Shown: positions 17,807 to 26,909 of the stretch, piece after piece | Layout of the letters: each line of letters starts with the position of its first letter | How positions within the stretch are numbered: the first letter of the stretch is position 1 | Source of the DNA: Amarobacter sp964507025 | GTDB lineage: Bacteria > Chloroflexota > Dehalococcoidia > Tepidiformales > Tepidiformaceae | Assembly: GCA_964507025.1 (NCBI GenBank) | Contig: CAZDOK010000008.1 | Coordinates: 1 to 64,000, forward strand | Direction of reading: 5' to 3' | DNA: 64,000 nucleotides | The notes under the pieces: generated by a model | Database searches by the model: none | Seen by the model: only the letters and a program-made list of their open reading frames with translations | What the model was told of the DNA's origin: nothing | Translations under genes and position numbers: made by a program

Positions 17807-18619
17807 ATGCCATCGATCAATAAGAACGGCGTCCTCGCCGGCAAGGTCGCCGTTGTGACCGGCGCATCGCGCGGCATTGGCGAGGCCATCGCCATCCGCT
17901 ACGCGATGGAGGGCGCGAAGGTCGTCGTCTCGGCCCGTACGGTCGAAGAAGGCGACCACATGCTGCCCGGCAGCATCAACAGCGTCGTCAAGCGCATCAA
18001 GGACGCCGGTGGCGAGGCCCTCGCCGTTCGCTGCGACCTCTCCGAAGCCGCTGACCGCGAAGCGCTCATCGAGCAGACCGTCGATGCCTTCGGCCCGGTC
18101 GACATCCTGGTGAACAACGCCGCCATCACCTACTTCATCCCTGTCGACACTTTCCCCGAGAAGCGGATGAAGCTCATGTTCGAGGTGCAGGTGTTCGGGC
18201 CGTTCCACCTGGCCCAGCTGGTCCTCCCCTCCATGCGCGAGCGCAAGTCCGGCTGGATCCTGAACATCTCCTCGCATGCGGCGCTCCACCCGCAGCTCAA
18301 GTCGCCGGGCCGCGGCGGCACGGTCTACGGCATGTGCAAGGCCGCCCTCGAACGGTTCACCACCGGGCTCGCCTCCGAAGCCAGCAACGATAGCATCGGC
18401 GTGAACGTGATCTCGCCGGGCCTCGTCGCCACGCCGGGAGTGCTCCACCACGGGCTGGTCACCGAGGCGAACAAGGACATGGCGACGCCGGTCGAGCACA
18501 TGGCCGAGGCCTGTCTGCATCTCGTCCACGGCGACCCGTCGGTCAATTCCGGCCACATCACCTATGCGGCCGACGTGCTGAAGGAGTTCAAGCTCAACCC
18601 GGCCGAGCTCCTGGCCTGA
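17807..18619 (+). CDS. short-chain dehydrogenase/reductase
   Basis: 270 residues, classical SDR. The NAD(P) motif TGASRGIGEAIA is near residue 20, NNAAIT near 105, the catalytic Ser lies in ILNISSHAAL, and the YxxxK motif appears as YGMCKAAL. ATG at 17807 has GGAGGA nine bases upstream, the best ribosome binding site in this stretch. It is transcribed away from the glycosyltransferase. Substrate unknown; neighbours of this type in the window suggest acyl-CoA or alcohol metabolism. Confidence 0.85.
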   Translation: MPSINKNGVLAGKVAVVTGASRGIGEAIAIRYAMEGAKVVVSARTVEEGDHMLPGSINSVVKRIKDAGGEALAVRCDLSEAADREALIEQTVDAFGPVDILVNNAAITYFIPVDTFPEKRMKLMFEVQVFGPFHLAQLVLPSMRERKSGWILNISSHAALHPQLKSPGRGGTVYGMCKAALERFTTGLASEASNDSIGVNVISPGLVATPGVLHHGLVTEANKDMATPVEHMAEACLHLVHGDPSVNSGHITYAADVLKEFKLNPAELLA

Positions 18620-18649
18620 GGCCCGGCCGCCAGCTGGCGCATCGCGGGG

Positions 18650-19585
18650 TCACTCCTCCGCGATGCGCCGCAGCAGGATTTCGACGATCTGCGGGCCGTG
18701 GGATTCCTGCAGGAAGTGCCCCGCCTCGATCCCGTCGTAGGTGGCCTGTGGGTACATGGCGGCCCACGCGCGCCCCCATGCCTCCGTGAACACCTGGTCG
18801 CGTTCGCCCCAGATGAAATGCATGGGCTTCCGCCATCCCCTCAGCGCGGCGAAGCAACGCTCCTGTTCCGTGGCGTTTCCACCCTCCGGGTTGTCGAACG
18901 GGATCGAGAGCGGGAAGCGGCGGGGCCCCGCTTTCGACGCGCGGTCGGGGAATGGTGCCTCGTAGGCCGCGAATGCCGCCTCGGGCGTCAGCGGTGTCGA
19001 GCCGGCCGGGAAGTTCCTCAAGTAGTTCTGCATCACGAAGCCACAGCCCTGCGCCTGGTCCATCGCTCCGCCCGGGTGCCAGGCCGCGTTCCATGCCCGG
19101 ATCGCCGGACTGTACTCGTACCCTTCGTGGTGGAGCCAGGTGTTCATGATGACCAGCCGCTCGAAGCGCTCCGGCATGTCGACCGCCTGCCGGAGGCCGG
19201 TCGGCCCGCCCCAGTCCTGGCAGACCAGCGTGACGCGCTCCAGCGCCAGCCCACGCACAAGTGCCGCCAGGTTCTGGCTGTGGCGCTCGGTCGAGTACCA
19301 GTCGTCCTCCAGCACCTTGTCGCTTTTCCCGAACCCGATGTGATCGGGAGCGATGCAGCGGTAACCCGCATCCACCAGCCCCGGGATCATCCGCCGGTAC
19401 AGGAACGACCATGTCGGCATGCCGTGCACCATCAGCATCACGGGAGCGTCGCGCTCGCCCTCGTCGATGTAGTGCATGCGGAGCGGCGCGCCCCCCGCCT
19501 GCCCGATGTCCAGGTATCGCGGCGTGAATGGGTAGTCCGGCAACCCGGAGAATCGCTCGTCTGGCGTGCGGAACACGGTCACCAT
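18650..19585 (-). CDS. haloalkane dehalogenase-like alpha/beta hydrolase
   Basis: 311 residues with the haloalkane dehalogenase pattern: oxyanion-hole region HGMPTWSFLYRRMIPGL, GFGKSDK, the nucleophile elbow CQDWGGPTGL (Asp nucleophile followed by the halide-binding Trp), a cap domain, an acidic residue in WGERDQVF, and the catalytic His in GHFLQE. These enzymes split carbon-halogen bonds to alcohol and halide; some relatives act on other esters or epoxides. ATG at 19585 is chosen since the family usually starts a few residues before FRTPDERF. Confidence 0.82.
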   Translation of the reverse strand: MVTVFRTPDERFSGLPDYPFTPRYLDIGQAGGAPLRMHYIDEGERDAPVMLMVHGMPTWSFLYRRMIPGLVDAGYRCIAPDHIGFGKSDKVLEDDWYSTERHSQNLAALVRGLALERVTLVCQDWGGPTGLRQAVDMPERFERLVIMNTWLHHEGYEYSPAIRAWNAAWHPGGAMDQAQGCGFVMQNYLRNFPAGSTPLTPEAAFAAYEAPFPDRASKAGPRRFPLSIPFDNPEGGNATEQERCFAALRGWRKPMHFIWGERDQVFTEAWGRAWAAMYPQATYDGIEAGHFLQESHGPQIVEILLRRIAEE

Positions 19586-19694
19586 GGCCTCTCCCTCCGG
19601 GGGGTGGCGGCAGCGTACGGCCGATCGGCCCCACGCCGCCAGCGAAGGCCCGGCGAAGCCGGTAGGATTGACCGACCACTCCCCGGAGGAACGC

Positions 19695-20465
19695 ATGAAC
19701 CCTGCTGACCTCTTCGACCTGACCGGCAAGGTCGCCCTGGTCACCGGCGGCAGCCGGGGCCTCGGCCGCGAGATGGTGCTCGCCTTCGCCCTCTGCGGCG
19801 CCGACGTCATCATCGCCAGCCGCAAGCTCGACTCCTGCGAGGAGCTCGCGGCGACCGTCCGGGCCGAAACCGGCCGCCGCGCCCTGCCCGTCGCCTGCCA
19901 CGTCGGCGAGTGGGAACAGGTCGAACAGCTGGCGGAAACCGCCTACACCGAGTTCGGCCGGGTGGACATCCTGGTCAACAATGCCGGCATGTCGCCCATT
20001 TACGACCGTGTGGTAAACGTCACCGAGGCCCTCTACGACAAAGTGCTCGATGTGAACCTGAAGGGTCCCTTCCGGCTGACTTCCATCGTCGGTACCCGGA
20101 TGGCCGAAGGCGACGGCGGCTCGATCGTCATGGTTTCGAGCACCGCCTCCCAGAACCCGGGCCCGAACGTCATCCCCTATGCGGCCGCAAAGGCCGGCCT
20201 CAACGCGATGGCCGCCGGCTTCGCGCGGGCGTTCGCGCCGAAGGTGCGGGTGAACTGCATCATCCCCGGGCCGTTTTTGACGGACATCTCGAAGGCGTGG
20301 GACCTGGAGGCGTTCAACAAGCGGGCCGCCTCGACGATCCTCCTGCGGCGCGGCGGCAAGCCAAACGAGATCGTCGGCGCCGCGCTCTACTTTGCCTCGG
20401 CGGCATCGAGCTTCACGACCGGCAGCCACCTGGTCGTCTCCGGCGGGAGCTACGGCGCGGAGTAA
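19695..20465 (+). CDS. short-chain dehydrogenase/reductase
   Basis: 256 residues, classical SDR: TGGSRGLGREMV for cofactor binding, NNAGMSP, the catalytic Ser in VMVSSTASQ, and YAAAKAGL for YxxxK. The ATG at 19695 has GGAGGA seven bases upstream. About 50 bases separate it from the following acyl-CoA dehydrogenase on the same strand, so the two may act on the same acyl-CoA. The C-terminal TTGSHLVVSGGSYG is the usual SDR ending. Confidence 0.85.
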   Translation: MNPADLFDLTGKVALVTGGSRGLGREMVLAFALCGADVIIASRKLDSCEELAATVRAETGRRALPVACHVGEWEQVEQLAETAYTEFGRVDILVNNAGMSPIYDRVVNVTEALYDKVLDVNLKGPFRLTSIVGTRMAEGDGGSIVMVSSTASQNPGPNVIPYAAAKAGLNAMAAGFARAFAPKVRVNCIIPGPFLTDISKAWDLEAFNKRAASTILLRRGGKPNEIVGAALYFASAASSFTTGSHLVVSGGSYGAE

Positions 20466-20517
20466 CCACCGCCACATTCCGCCCCCTGCAGCGGGGCCCA
20501 AACCACAGAGGTGCATC

Positions 20518-21750
20518 ATGGCAGTCGACTTCGAAATCCCCGGGGAAGCCAGGGCGATCCGTGAGACCGTCCGCAAGTTCGTGCAGGACGAATGCGTGCC
20601 TGCCGAAAAGGAACTCGCCGCCGGCCGCCCCTACAAGGAGGTCCTCGGCGAGCTCCGCGCGAAGGCCCGTTCCCAGGGGCTCTGGTGCCCCTTCGTGCCG
20701 AAGGAATACGGCGGCATGGGCCTCGGCCCGCTGGCGAACGCGCTCGTCCAGATGGAGCTTGGCGAGAGCTACCTCGGCGCGCTCGCCCTGAACACCCAGG
20801 GCCCCGATGACGCGACGATGCTCACCATCCTCACCCACGGCACCGAGTACCAGAAGGAGAAGTTCCTCAAGCCGCTCCTCGCCGGCGAAAAGCGCGTCTG
20901 CTATTCCATGACCGAGCGCGCCGCCGGCGCCGACGCCACCGGCATGCAAACCCGCGCTATCCGCGATGGCGACAACTGGGTCCTCAACGGCGAGAAGTGG
21001 TTCAGCAGCGCCGCCAGCGTGGCCGATATCGCCGTCGTCATGGCGAAGACCGACCCGGACGCGCCACGCCACAAGCAGTTCAGCACGTTCATCGTCGAGC
21101 TGCCCAACCCGGGCTACCAGATCGTCCGCGACATCCCCACCATGGCGGTCGAGAGCCCGCTCGGGCACGTCCTCGGCGGCGGCCACTCGGAGATCAAGAT
21201 CCAGGACCTGGTTGTCCCGCACGAGAACCTGCTCGGGGGCCAGGGCGAGGGCTTCAACATGGGCCAGCACCGGCTCGCCTACGGACGGTTGCGCCATGGC
21301 ATGCACAACGTCGCCATGGCCCAGCGCGCGCTCGACATGGCCACGCAGCACGTCATCGAACGCTCCACCTTCGGGCAGCCGCTCTCGCAGCGCCAGGGCG
21401 TCCAGTGGATGCTGGCGGACTGCGCAAGCGAACTCTATATCGCGCGGCTGATGCTGATGCACATCGCCTACAAGGCGGAAAAGGGGATGGACCTCCGCCA
21501 GGAAAATGGCATCGCGAAGGTGTTCCTGGCAAACATGGTGCACAAGGTGGTCGACACGGCGATCCAGCTCCACGGGGCGCTCGGCTACAGCCTCGATACA
21601 CCCCTGGCGCGCTGGTACACCAGCATCCGCTCGCAGCGCCTGGTCGACGGCCCCGACGAAGTGCACCGCTGGACCACGGGCCGAAACGTGATCAAGGCGT
21701 TCCAGCAGCACGGCACGACGGCATCGGCCTGCGGTGGGGACCTGCTCTAA
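20518..21750 (+). CDS. acyl-CoA dehydrogenase
   Basis: 410 residues, FAD-dependent, introducing a double bond into an acyl-CoA. Family signatures: an N-terminal helical domain with PFVPKEYGGMGLGPLANAL, YSMTERAAGADATGMQTRA and NGEKWFSSAAS in the beta domain, and the C-terminal helices with IQLHGALGYSLDTPLARWY and DGPDEVHRWTTGRNVIK. It sits downstream of an SDR. Chain-length preference cannot be told. Confidence 0.88.
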   Translation: MAVDFEIPGEARAIRETVRKFVQDECVPAEKELAAGRPYKEVLGELRAKARSQGLWCPFVPKEYGGMGLGPLANALVQMELGESYLGALALNTQGPDDATMLTILTHGTEYQKEKFLKPLLAGEKRVCYSMTERAAGADATGMQTRAIRDGDNWVLNGEKWFSSAASVADIAVVMAKTDPDAPRHKQFSTFIVELPNPGYQIVRDIPTMAVESPLGHVLGGGHSEIKIQDLVVPHENLLGGQGEGFNMGQHRLAYGRLRHGMHNVAMAQRALDMATQHVIERSTFGQPLSQRQGVQWMLADCASELYIARLMLMHIAYKAEKGMDLRQENGIAKVFLANMVHKVVDTAIQLHGALGYSLDTPLARWYTSIRSQRLVDGPDEVHRWTTGRNVIKAFQQHGTTASACGGDLL

Positions 21751-21810
21751 ACTCCACGGAGGCGTCTGGAGGTCACTCGGTATTGGAGGGGCGGTCCAGA
21801 GGTGCGACGC

Positions 21811-22581
21811 ATGGCTTCACTGATCGAAAGGCTCATTCGCGAGGGAGACCTGCTGCTTGAAAGGCCACTCGAACCGATCGCCTTCACGGGCAATCCTGAC
21901 GGGGATCGGCTGCTCAACGATCTCGAACGCCACCCTCATGCGTTTCTGTTCGGCTGTCTCGTCGACCGTCAAGTTCCCGCCGAACGAGCTTGGATACTCC
22001 CGTACGAGGTCAGCCAGCGATTAGGGTCCCTTGAAATGTCTGCATTGCGCGGACTGTCTGACGACGACTGGCTGAAACTGCTCAGCGACCCTTCACCGCT
22101 TCACCGCTTCCCGCCAACCATGGCAACGACCTTGCGACGTGCTGTTGAGCGCCTACAGGTGAAGTACGAATCCAACGCCGCGCGGATCTGGTCAGACGAG
22201 CCTTCGAGCGCCACCGTAGTTCGCCGTTTCCTCGAGTTTCATGGCGCTGGTCCTAAGATAGCCACGATGGCGGCGAACATCCTTGTCCGCCATTTCCACA
22301 TTAAGCTCCGGGACCGTCAATACATCGACATTTCGGCAGATGTCCACGTCCGCAGAGTCATGGAACGCCTCGGATTCGTCGAGCCCGGGGCCTCTGTCGA
22401 TGTCGTTATCTACGCCGCACGAGAAGCGAGCCCGACCTTCCCGGGCGTGTTCGACGTTGTGTTGTGGGAGCTTGGTCGCACACTCTGCCGACCCCGGAAT
22501 CCCAACTGCGGCGAGTGCCGTTTCCACAACGACTGCACGTATCAACTCAAGGGTCCGCCTTTCTCTACGTCCGCAGCGTGA
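21811..22581 (+). CDS. endonuclease III-like HhH-GPD protein with Fe-S cluster loop
   Basis: 256 residues. The helix-hairpin-helix GAGPKIATMAANIL retains the Lys used by bifunctional glycosylases, DISADVHVRRVMERLG supplies the catalytic Asp region, and the C-terminal CRPRNPNCGECRFHNDC provides four Cys for a [4Fe-4S] cluster. The N-terminal 100 residues are unlike standard Nth, so the substrate is open. GTG 21802 is an alternative start. Codon use is clearly less GC-rich than in its neighbours, which hints at transfer. It overlaps the convergent SDR gene by 17 bases. Confidence 0.75.
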   Translation: MASLIERLIREGDLLLERPLEPIAFTGNPDGDRLLNDLERHPHAFLFGCLVDRQVPAERAWILPYEVSQRLGSLEMSALRGLSDDDWLKLLSDPSPLHRFPPTMATTLRRAVERLQVKYESNAARIWSDEPSSATVVRRFLEFHGAGPKIATMAANILVRHFHIKLRDRQYIDISADVHVRRVMERLGFVEPGASVDVVIYAAREASPTFPGVFDVVLWELGRTLCRPRNPNCGECRFHNDCTYQLKGPPFSTSAA

Positions 22582-23305
22582 GCCCACCGTCGATCACCAG
22601 CCCGTGCCCGGTGACGAAGCCCCCGTCCTCCGAGGCGAGGAACAGGATGCCGCGGGCGATGTCGATCCCCTGCCCCAGCCGCTTCAGCGGTGACTTCCTC
22701 TCCCAGACCTGGCGGATGTGGTCCTGGTCGAAGTTCTGGCGGGTCATGCCGGTGTAGATGGCTCCAGGGAGGATGTAGTTCGCGGTGATGCCGAACTTGC
22801 CGAGTTCGAGCGCGAGGGTGCGCGTCAGGCCCGCCACGCCCGCCTTCGAGGCCGCGTAGGCAGAGAGGCCGTAGTCGGTGCGTTCCGCCATCACCGAGGC
22901 GACGTTCACGATCCTGCCGCGCCCGGATTCGCGTAGCGCCGGGATCGCCGCCTGGCAGAGCAGGAACATGCCCCGGATGTTCACGCCGAAGACCCGGTCC
23001 CATTCCGCCAGCGGCAGCACTTCGGCGAGCGCGTTCGAACCTGTCCCAGCGTTGTTTACCAGGATGTCGAGGCCGCCGAACCGCTCCAGCGCGGCATCGA
23101 CGATGGCCTTCCCTGCCGTCTCACGCGCGATGTCGGCTTCGAAGGGCACGATGCCCGGCTGATTGGCGTGCGCACCGGCCAGGCCCGTGGCCGGCAGGTC
23201 CACCGCAAGCACGTGCGCCCCTTCCCGCGCGAACAGGCCCGCCGTCGCCGCTCCGATGCCCGAGGCGGCGCCGGTCACGATCGCGCGCATGCCGTCCAGT
23301 CTCAT
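22565..23305 (-). CDS. short-chain dehydrogenase/reductase (FabG-like)
   Basis: 246 residues, classical SDR: TGAASGIGAATAGLF, NNAGTGSN, the catalytic Ser in VNVASVMAER, and YAASKAGVAGL for YxxxK, ending in VTGHGLVIDGG. ATG at 23305 starts MRLDGMRAIVTG as is usual for the family. It is divergent from the CoA-transferase gene, with about 110 bases between the two starts. Confidence 0.85.
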   Translation of the reverse strand: MRLDGMRAIVTGAASGIGAATAGLFAREGAHVLAVDLPATGLAGAHANQPGIVPFEADIARETAGKAIVDAALERFGGLDILVNNAGTGSNALAEVLPLAEWDRVFGVNIRGMFLLCQAAIPALRESGRGRIVNVASVMAERTDYGLSAYAASKAGVAGLTRTLALELGKFGITANYILPGAIYTGMTRQNFDQDHIRQVWERKSPLKRLGQGIDIARGILFLASEDGGFVTGHGLVIDGGLTLRT

Positions 23306-23418
23306 CGTCGAACCCCCTGCCCGCTGCTTCAGCGGACTATAGCCGACCCCTGCCTGGAATGACGCCAGCCCGCCCGTGGGCCAGAATCCCCACCACACGC
23401 GATTCGGGAGGCACGCAG

Positions 23419-24630
23419 ATGGATGGAGGCTACCTGTTCTCGGGGCTGAAGGTGCTCGATGTCGGCACCTGGATAGCCGGGCCCGTCGCGACCACCATCC
23501 TCGGCGATTTCGGCGCCTCGGTGATCAAGGTCGAAACGCCCGGCGCGGGCGACCCGTACCGCGCGCTCGCGAACGGCCCCCTCAGCCCGCGCGCCCCGAT
23601 GAACTACATGTGGCTCGCCGACGGCCGCAACAAGCGCAGTATCGCGCTGAACCTGAAGACGCCGGAAGCGCGCGAGATCCTCCTGCAGCTCGTCCGCGAC
23701 TGCGACGTGTACGTCACGAACCAGCCGTTCGCCACGCGCCGCGCCTTCGGGCTCACCTACGAGGACCTGGCGCCGCTCAATCCGCGCATGATCTACGCCT
23801 CGCTCACGGCCTATGGGGAAGAAGGGCCGGACGCGGAACTCGAGGGCTTCGATGGCGTCGCCTGGTGGGCCCGCACCGGCCTCATGGACCTGGTGCGCTC
23901 CCAGGGCGCCATCCCGGGCATGTCCACCCCCGGCATGGGCGACCACCCGACCGCAGTCGCCGTCTACGCCATGATCGTGACGGCGCTGATGAACCGCGAG
24001 CGCACCGGCAAGGGCACGCGGGTGCACACCAGCCTGCTCGCCAACGGCGTCTGGGCAAACCTCTGCTACGCACAGGCTGCGATGGTCGAGGCCGAGTTCC
24101 CCGACCGCAGCATCGTCCGCCCCCTCACCAGTCCCAACCGCGTGCTCTTCGAGACGAGCGACGGCCGTTTGCTCCAGCTCTACATGGTGCGCACCCACGC
24201 CGAGCTCGACGCTCTCCTCGTCGCCGCCGGGCGGGAGGACCTGCTGGCTGACCCGCGTTTTGGCGATCACGAGGCCCGGCCCGCGCACGCTCTGGCGCTG
24301 GTCGAGGAACTCAAGGCCACGTTCATCCAGCGCACGGCCGCCGAATGGATGCGCACCTTCCGCGCTGCGGATGTCCCGGTCACGCTGGTGGCGCAGGTCC
24401 AGGACCTCCGCCACGACCCGCAGGTCCACGCGAACGGCATGGCCGTGCCGCCGGCCGACCCGGCGGTGCCCGCCGGGCTCATCGTGAACCACCCGCTGAA
24501 CATCGACGGGCTGGCACGCGTCGGTCCCACGCGGGCGCCCGAAGTGGGCGAACACACGGCCGAAGTGCTCCGCGAGCTCGGCTACAGCGAGGAACAGATC
24601 GCTGGCCTCCGCGAGCGCGGGTCACTGTAG
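23419..24630 (+). CDS. family III CoA-transferase (CaiB/BaiF type)
   Basis: 403 residues. These enzymes move CoA between carboxylic acids. Family features are LKVLDVGTWIAGPVATTILGD at the N-terminus, GASVIKVETPGAGDPYR, NKRSIALNLKTPEAREI, the active-site-region SLTAYGEEGPDAE, and AVYAMIVTALMNRERTGKG. ATG at 23419 precedes the conserved N-terminus by a few residues. It might activate xenobiotic acids or fatty acids for the nearby acyl-CoA dehydrogenase and SDRs; that link is inference. Confidence 0.87.
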   Translation: MDGGYLFSGLKVLDVGTWIAGPVATTILGDFGASVIKVETPGAGDPYRALANGPLSPRAPMNYMWLADGRNKRSIALNLKTPEAREILLQLVRDCDVYVTNQPFATRRAFGLTYEDLAPLNPRMIYASLTAYGEEGPDAELEGFDGVAWWARTGLMDLVRSQGAIPGMSTPGMGDHPTAVAVYAMIVTALMNRERTGKGTRVHTSLLANGVWANLCYAQAAMVEAEFPDRSIVRPLTSPNRVLFETSDGRLLQLYMVRTHAELDALLVAAGREDLLADPRFGDHEARPAHALALVEELKATFIQRTAAEWMRTFRAADVPVTLVAQVQDLRHDPQVHANGMAVPPADPAVPAGLIVNHPLNIDGLARVGPTRAPEVGEHTAEVLRELGYSEEQIAGLRERGSL

Positions 24631-24669
24631 TCTCCGTTTGCGGGCTTTCGCCGCGAGATTCCCCGGCAG

Positions 24670-24698
24670 GTGCTCCCGCCAGCACGGCGAGGGTTTTT
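24670..24698 (+). terminator. weak terminator candidate after the CoA-transferase
   Basis: GTGCT, a six-base loop, AGCAC, then eight bases and a run of five T. The stem is short and the T-run is not adjacent, so the call is tentative. Confidence 0.3.
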
Positions 24699-24770
24699 CC
24701 CCATAGCGCGCGTCTCGGCCGGTGCCGAGTATTTCGCAAGAGCGGCAACCTGTACCGGGGATGCATTCCA

Positions 24771-26909
24771 ATGGCGATGACGCTCCGGCGGACCACTGCG
24801 CTCATCGTTGCCACCGCCTTCGTGTGCACCGCCGTTGGTCTCTACGGGTTCTCGACGCTTGTCACCGGGCAGTCCTTCTCGGACCTCGAAAGGTCCTACG
24901 CGGAACGGGATATCGACCGCGCGCGCAACGCCGTCACCGATGAGATCGCCCAGCTCGACATCACCGCCAGCGACTGGGCCTCGTGGGATGCGACCTGGGA
25001 GTACATGCACGACCGCAACCGCGCCTACGAAGACGAAAACCTCGGCCTCGATACGCTCGAAACGCTCGACCTGCACTACCTGGTCCTCATCGGACTCGAC
25101 GGGAAACCGGTGCTAACCCGGGGGGCCGACCTCGAATCGGGTGAGCCGCTCCCACCCGCTCCGGATCTCTTCCGGGAGCTCCCGGTCCCTCCTCGCCTCC
25201 CGGGCCATGCGGCCGAAACTTACACGCGCTCGGGCATCGTCATCCTCGAAGGCGGGCCGCTGATGTTCGCGCTCCGGCCCGTGCTCACCAGCGAGGACCG
25301 CGGGCCCGCGCGGGGTTACCTCCTGGTCGGGCGCTACCTCGACGAGCGCACGCTCGCACGGCTGTCCGGCCAAACCCTCCTGGGCCTCTCGCTCGAGACC
25401 CATGAAGCGCGGCCCGGAGAGGATGTTGCCATCCTGGAACTCGACAACGACACCCTGCTGGCCTCCGGCATGCTCGTCACGGAGAACCATCAGGGCACGT
25501 TGTCGCTCCAGACCCGTGTCGACCGCGACATCGCCCGGGAGGCGGCGCGGGTCAGCCGGTGGATGTTGATCGTGGCGGCGGCAGTCACGCTGGTCATGGG
25601 CATCGCCATCTTCTGGCTGCTCGAACGTCTGGTGGTGCGCCGCCTGCGCCGCCTGAGTCGCGAGCTTGGCAGCATTGGCGGGACCGGCACGCTGGGCGGG
25701 CGCGTCGCCGCCGAGGGTCGCGACGAAGTCGGCCGCCTGGCGGCGGACATCAATCGAATGCTCGATTCGCTGCAGCAATCGGCGGGCCGGTACCAGGCGC
25801 TCGTCGGTTCGACTCCCGATGCGATCTACCTGGTTCGCGATGGGGCGATCACCTTCGCGAACCCCGCGGGCCTGCAGTTCGCAGGCGCCGCCGACCAGGC
25901 TGAAATCGGAGGCCGGCCGGTGGAAGCCCTCGTCGCGCAGCGCGACCGCCACCTGGTCCGCAACGCCCTCGGCGCCGACGCCTCTGGCACCATCCCACGG
26001 TTCGAAGTCACGTTCGCCGGGCCGGGGCGCCGCCGCGTCGACCTGGCCTTCGTGCCCGCCGGGAGCGACGGCCTCTGGCAGGTGAGCGGCCGCGATGTCA
26101 CCGAGCTGCGCGAGCGCGAGACCCGCGAACGCGCTTTCGAGCGGCGCGTGCAGGAGGCCCAGCGGCTGGAGAGCCTGGGCCTGTTCGCCGGGGGCATCGC
26201 CCACGACTTCAACAACATCCTGCTCGCCGTTGCCGGGCATGCCGCCCTCGCCAAGCTGGATCTCGATCCCGATTCCCCCGCCGCGGAGTCCATTGCCGAA
26301 ATCGAGACTGCCGCCTTCCGCGCCGCGGACCTCACGCGCCAGTTGCTCGCCTACGCCGGCAGCGGCCAGCTCATGATCCGCCAGGTCGATGTCGCCGAGC
26401 TCGTACGCGACACGGTCAAGCTCGTCCGCCGCGTCTCGGGCAGTTTCGTCGTCGTGGAGGTCGATGCCTCCGAAGAGCCGGTGTTCATCGAGGGCGACGA
26501 TGTGCAGCTCCGCCAGGTGGTGATGAACCTGGTGACCAACGCCTACGACGCCCTGGGAGACAGCCCCGGCCACATGCGCGTGAGCAGCGGTGCGCGGTTC
26601 TTCGATGCCCCCGAGCTCTCGCTGGTGCGCAGCGGGGCACTCCTCTCGCCCGGCCGCTACGCCTTCATCAGCGTCGCCGATGACGGCCCGGGCATCCCGC
26701 CGGACAGCCTCAGCCGCGTGTTCGAGCCGTTCTTCTCGACGAAGGGCGCGGGCCGCGGGCTGGGCCTGGCCGCCGTGATCGGCATCGTCAACGCGCACCG
26801 CGGCGCCATCATCGTCGAGTCGGCCGAGGAACAGGGGACGACCTTCACGGTCCTGTTCCCTGTCGCCTCCGGCGTGCCCGCCGCGGCCCCTCTCCGGCTC
26901 ACGTCGTAG
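24771..26909 (+). CDS. CHASE4-type sensor histidine kinase with HAMP and PAS domains
   Basis: 712 residues. An N-terminal helix (ALIVATAFVCTAVGLYGF) and a second near 265 (MLIVAAAVTLVMGIAIFW) bracket an extracytoplasmic sensor with the CHASE4-like ITASDWASWDATWEYM. Then come HAMP, a PAS domain (LVGSTPDAIYLVRDGAITF), the phospho-acceptor box GGIAHDFNNILLAV (His about 477), N box VVMNLVTNAYDAL, DDGPGIP, FEPFFSTKG and GRGLGLAAV. The HDFNN type usually pairs with a receiver-containing partner, but no response regulator is encoded next to it. It overlaps the 3' end of modC by 11 bases. Confidence 0.88.
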   Translation: MAMTLRRTTALIVATAFVCTAVGLYGFSTLVTGQSFSDLERSYAERDIDRARNAVTDEIAQLDITASDWASWDATWEYMHDRNRAYEDENLGLDTLETLDLHYLVLIGLDGKPVLTRGADLESGEPLPPAPDLFRELPVPPRLPGHAAETYTRSGIVILEGGPLMFALRPVLTSEDRGPARGYLLVGRYLDERTLARLSGQTLLGLSLETHEARPGEDVAILELDNDTLLASGMLVTENHQGTLSLQTRVDRDIAREAARVSRWMLIVAAAVTLVMGIAIFWLLERLVVRRLRRLSRELGSIGGTGTLGGRVAAEGRDEVGRLAADINRMLDSLQQSAGRYQALVGSTPDAIYLVRDGAITFANPAGLQFAGAADQAEIGGRPVEALVAQRDRHLVRNALGADASGTIPRFEVTFAGPGRRRVDLAFVPAGSDGLWQVSGRDVTELRERETRERAFERRVQEAQRLESLGLFAGGIAHDFNNILLAVAGHAALAKLDLDPDSPAAESIAEIETAAFRAADLTRQLLAYAGSGQLMIRQVDVAELVRDTVKLVRRVSGSFVVVEVDASEEPVFIEGDDVQLRQVVMNLVTNAYDALGDSPGHMRVSSGARFFDAPELSLVRSGALLSPGRYAFISVADDGPGIPPDSLSRVFEPFFSTKGAGRGLGLAAVIGIVNAHRGAIIVESAEEQGTTFTVLFPVASGVPAAAPLRLTS

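Noticed and set aside
18594..20576. Long minus-strand frame opposite two SDR genes and across the dehalogenase
   Set aside because: The dehalogenase is encoded in a different minus-strand frame with all catalytic motifs; the longer frame is low complexity.
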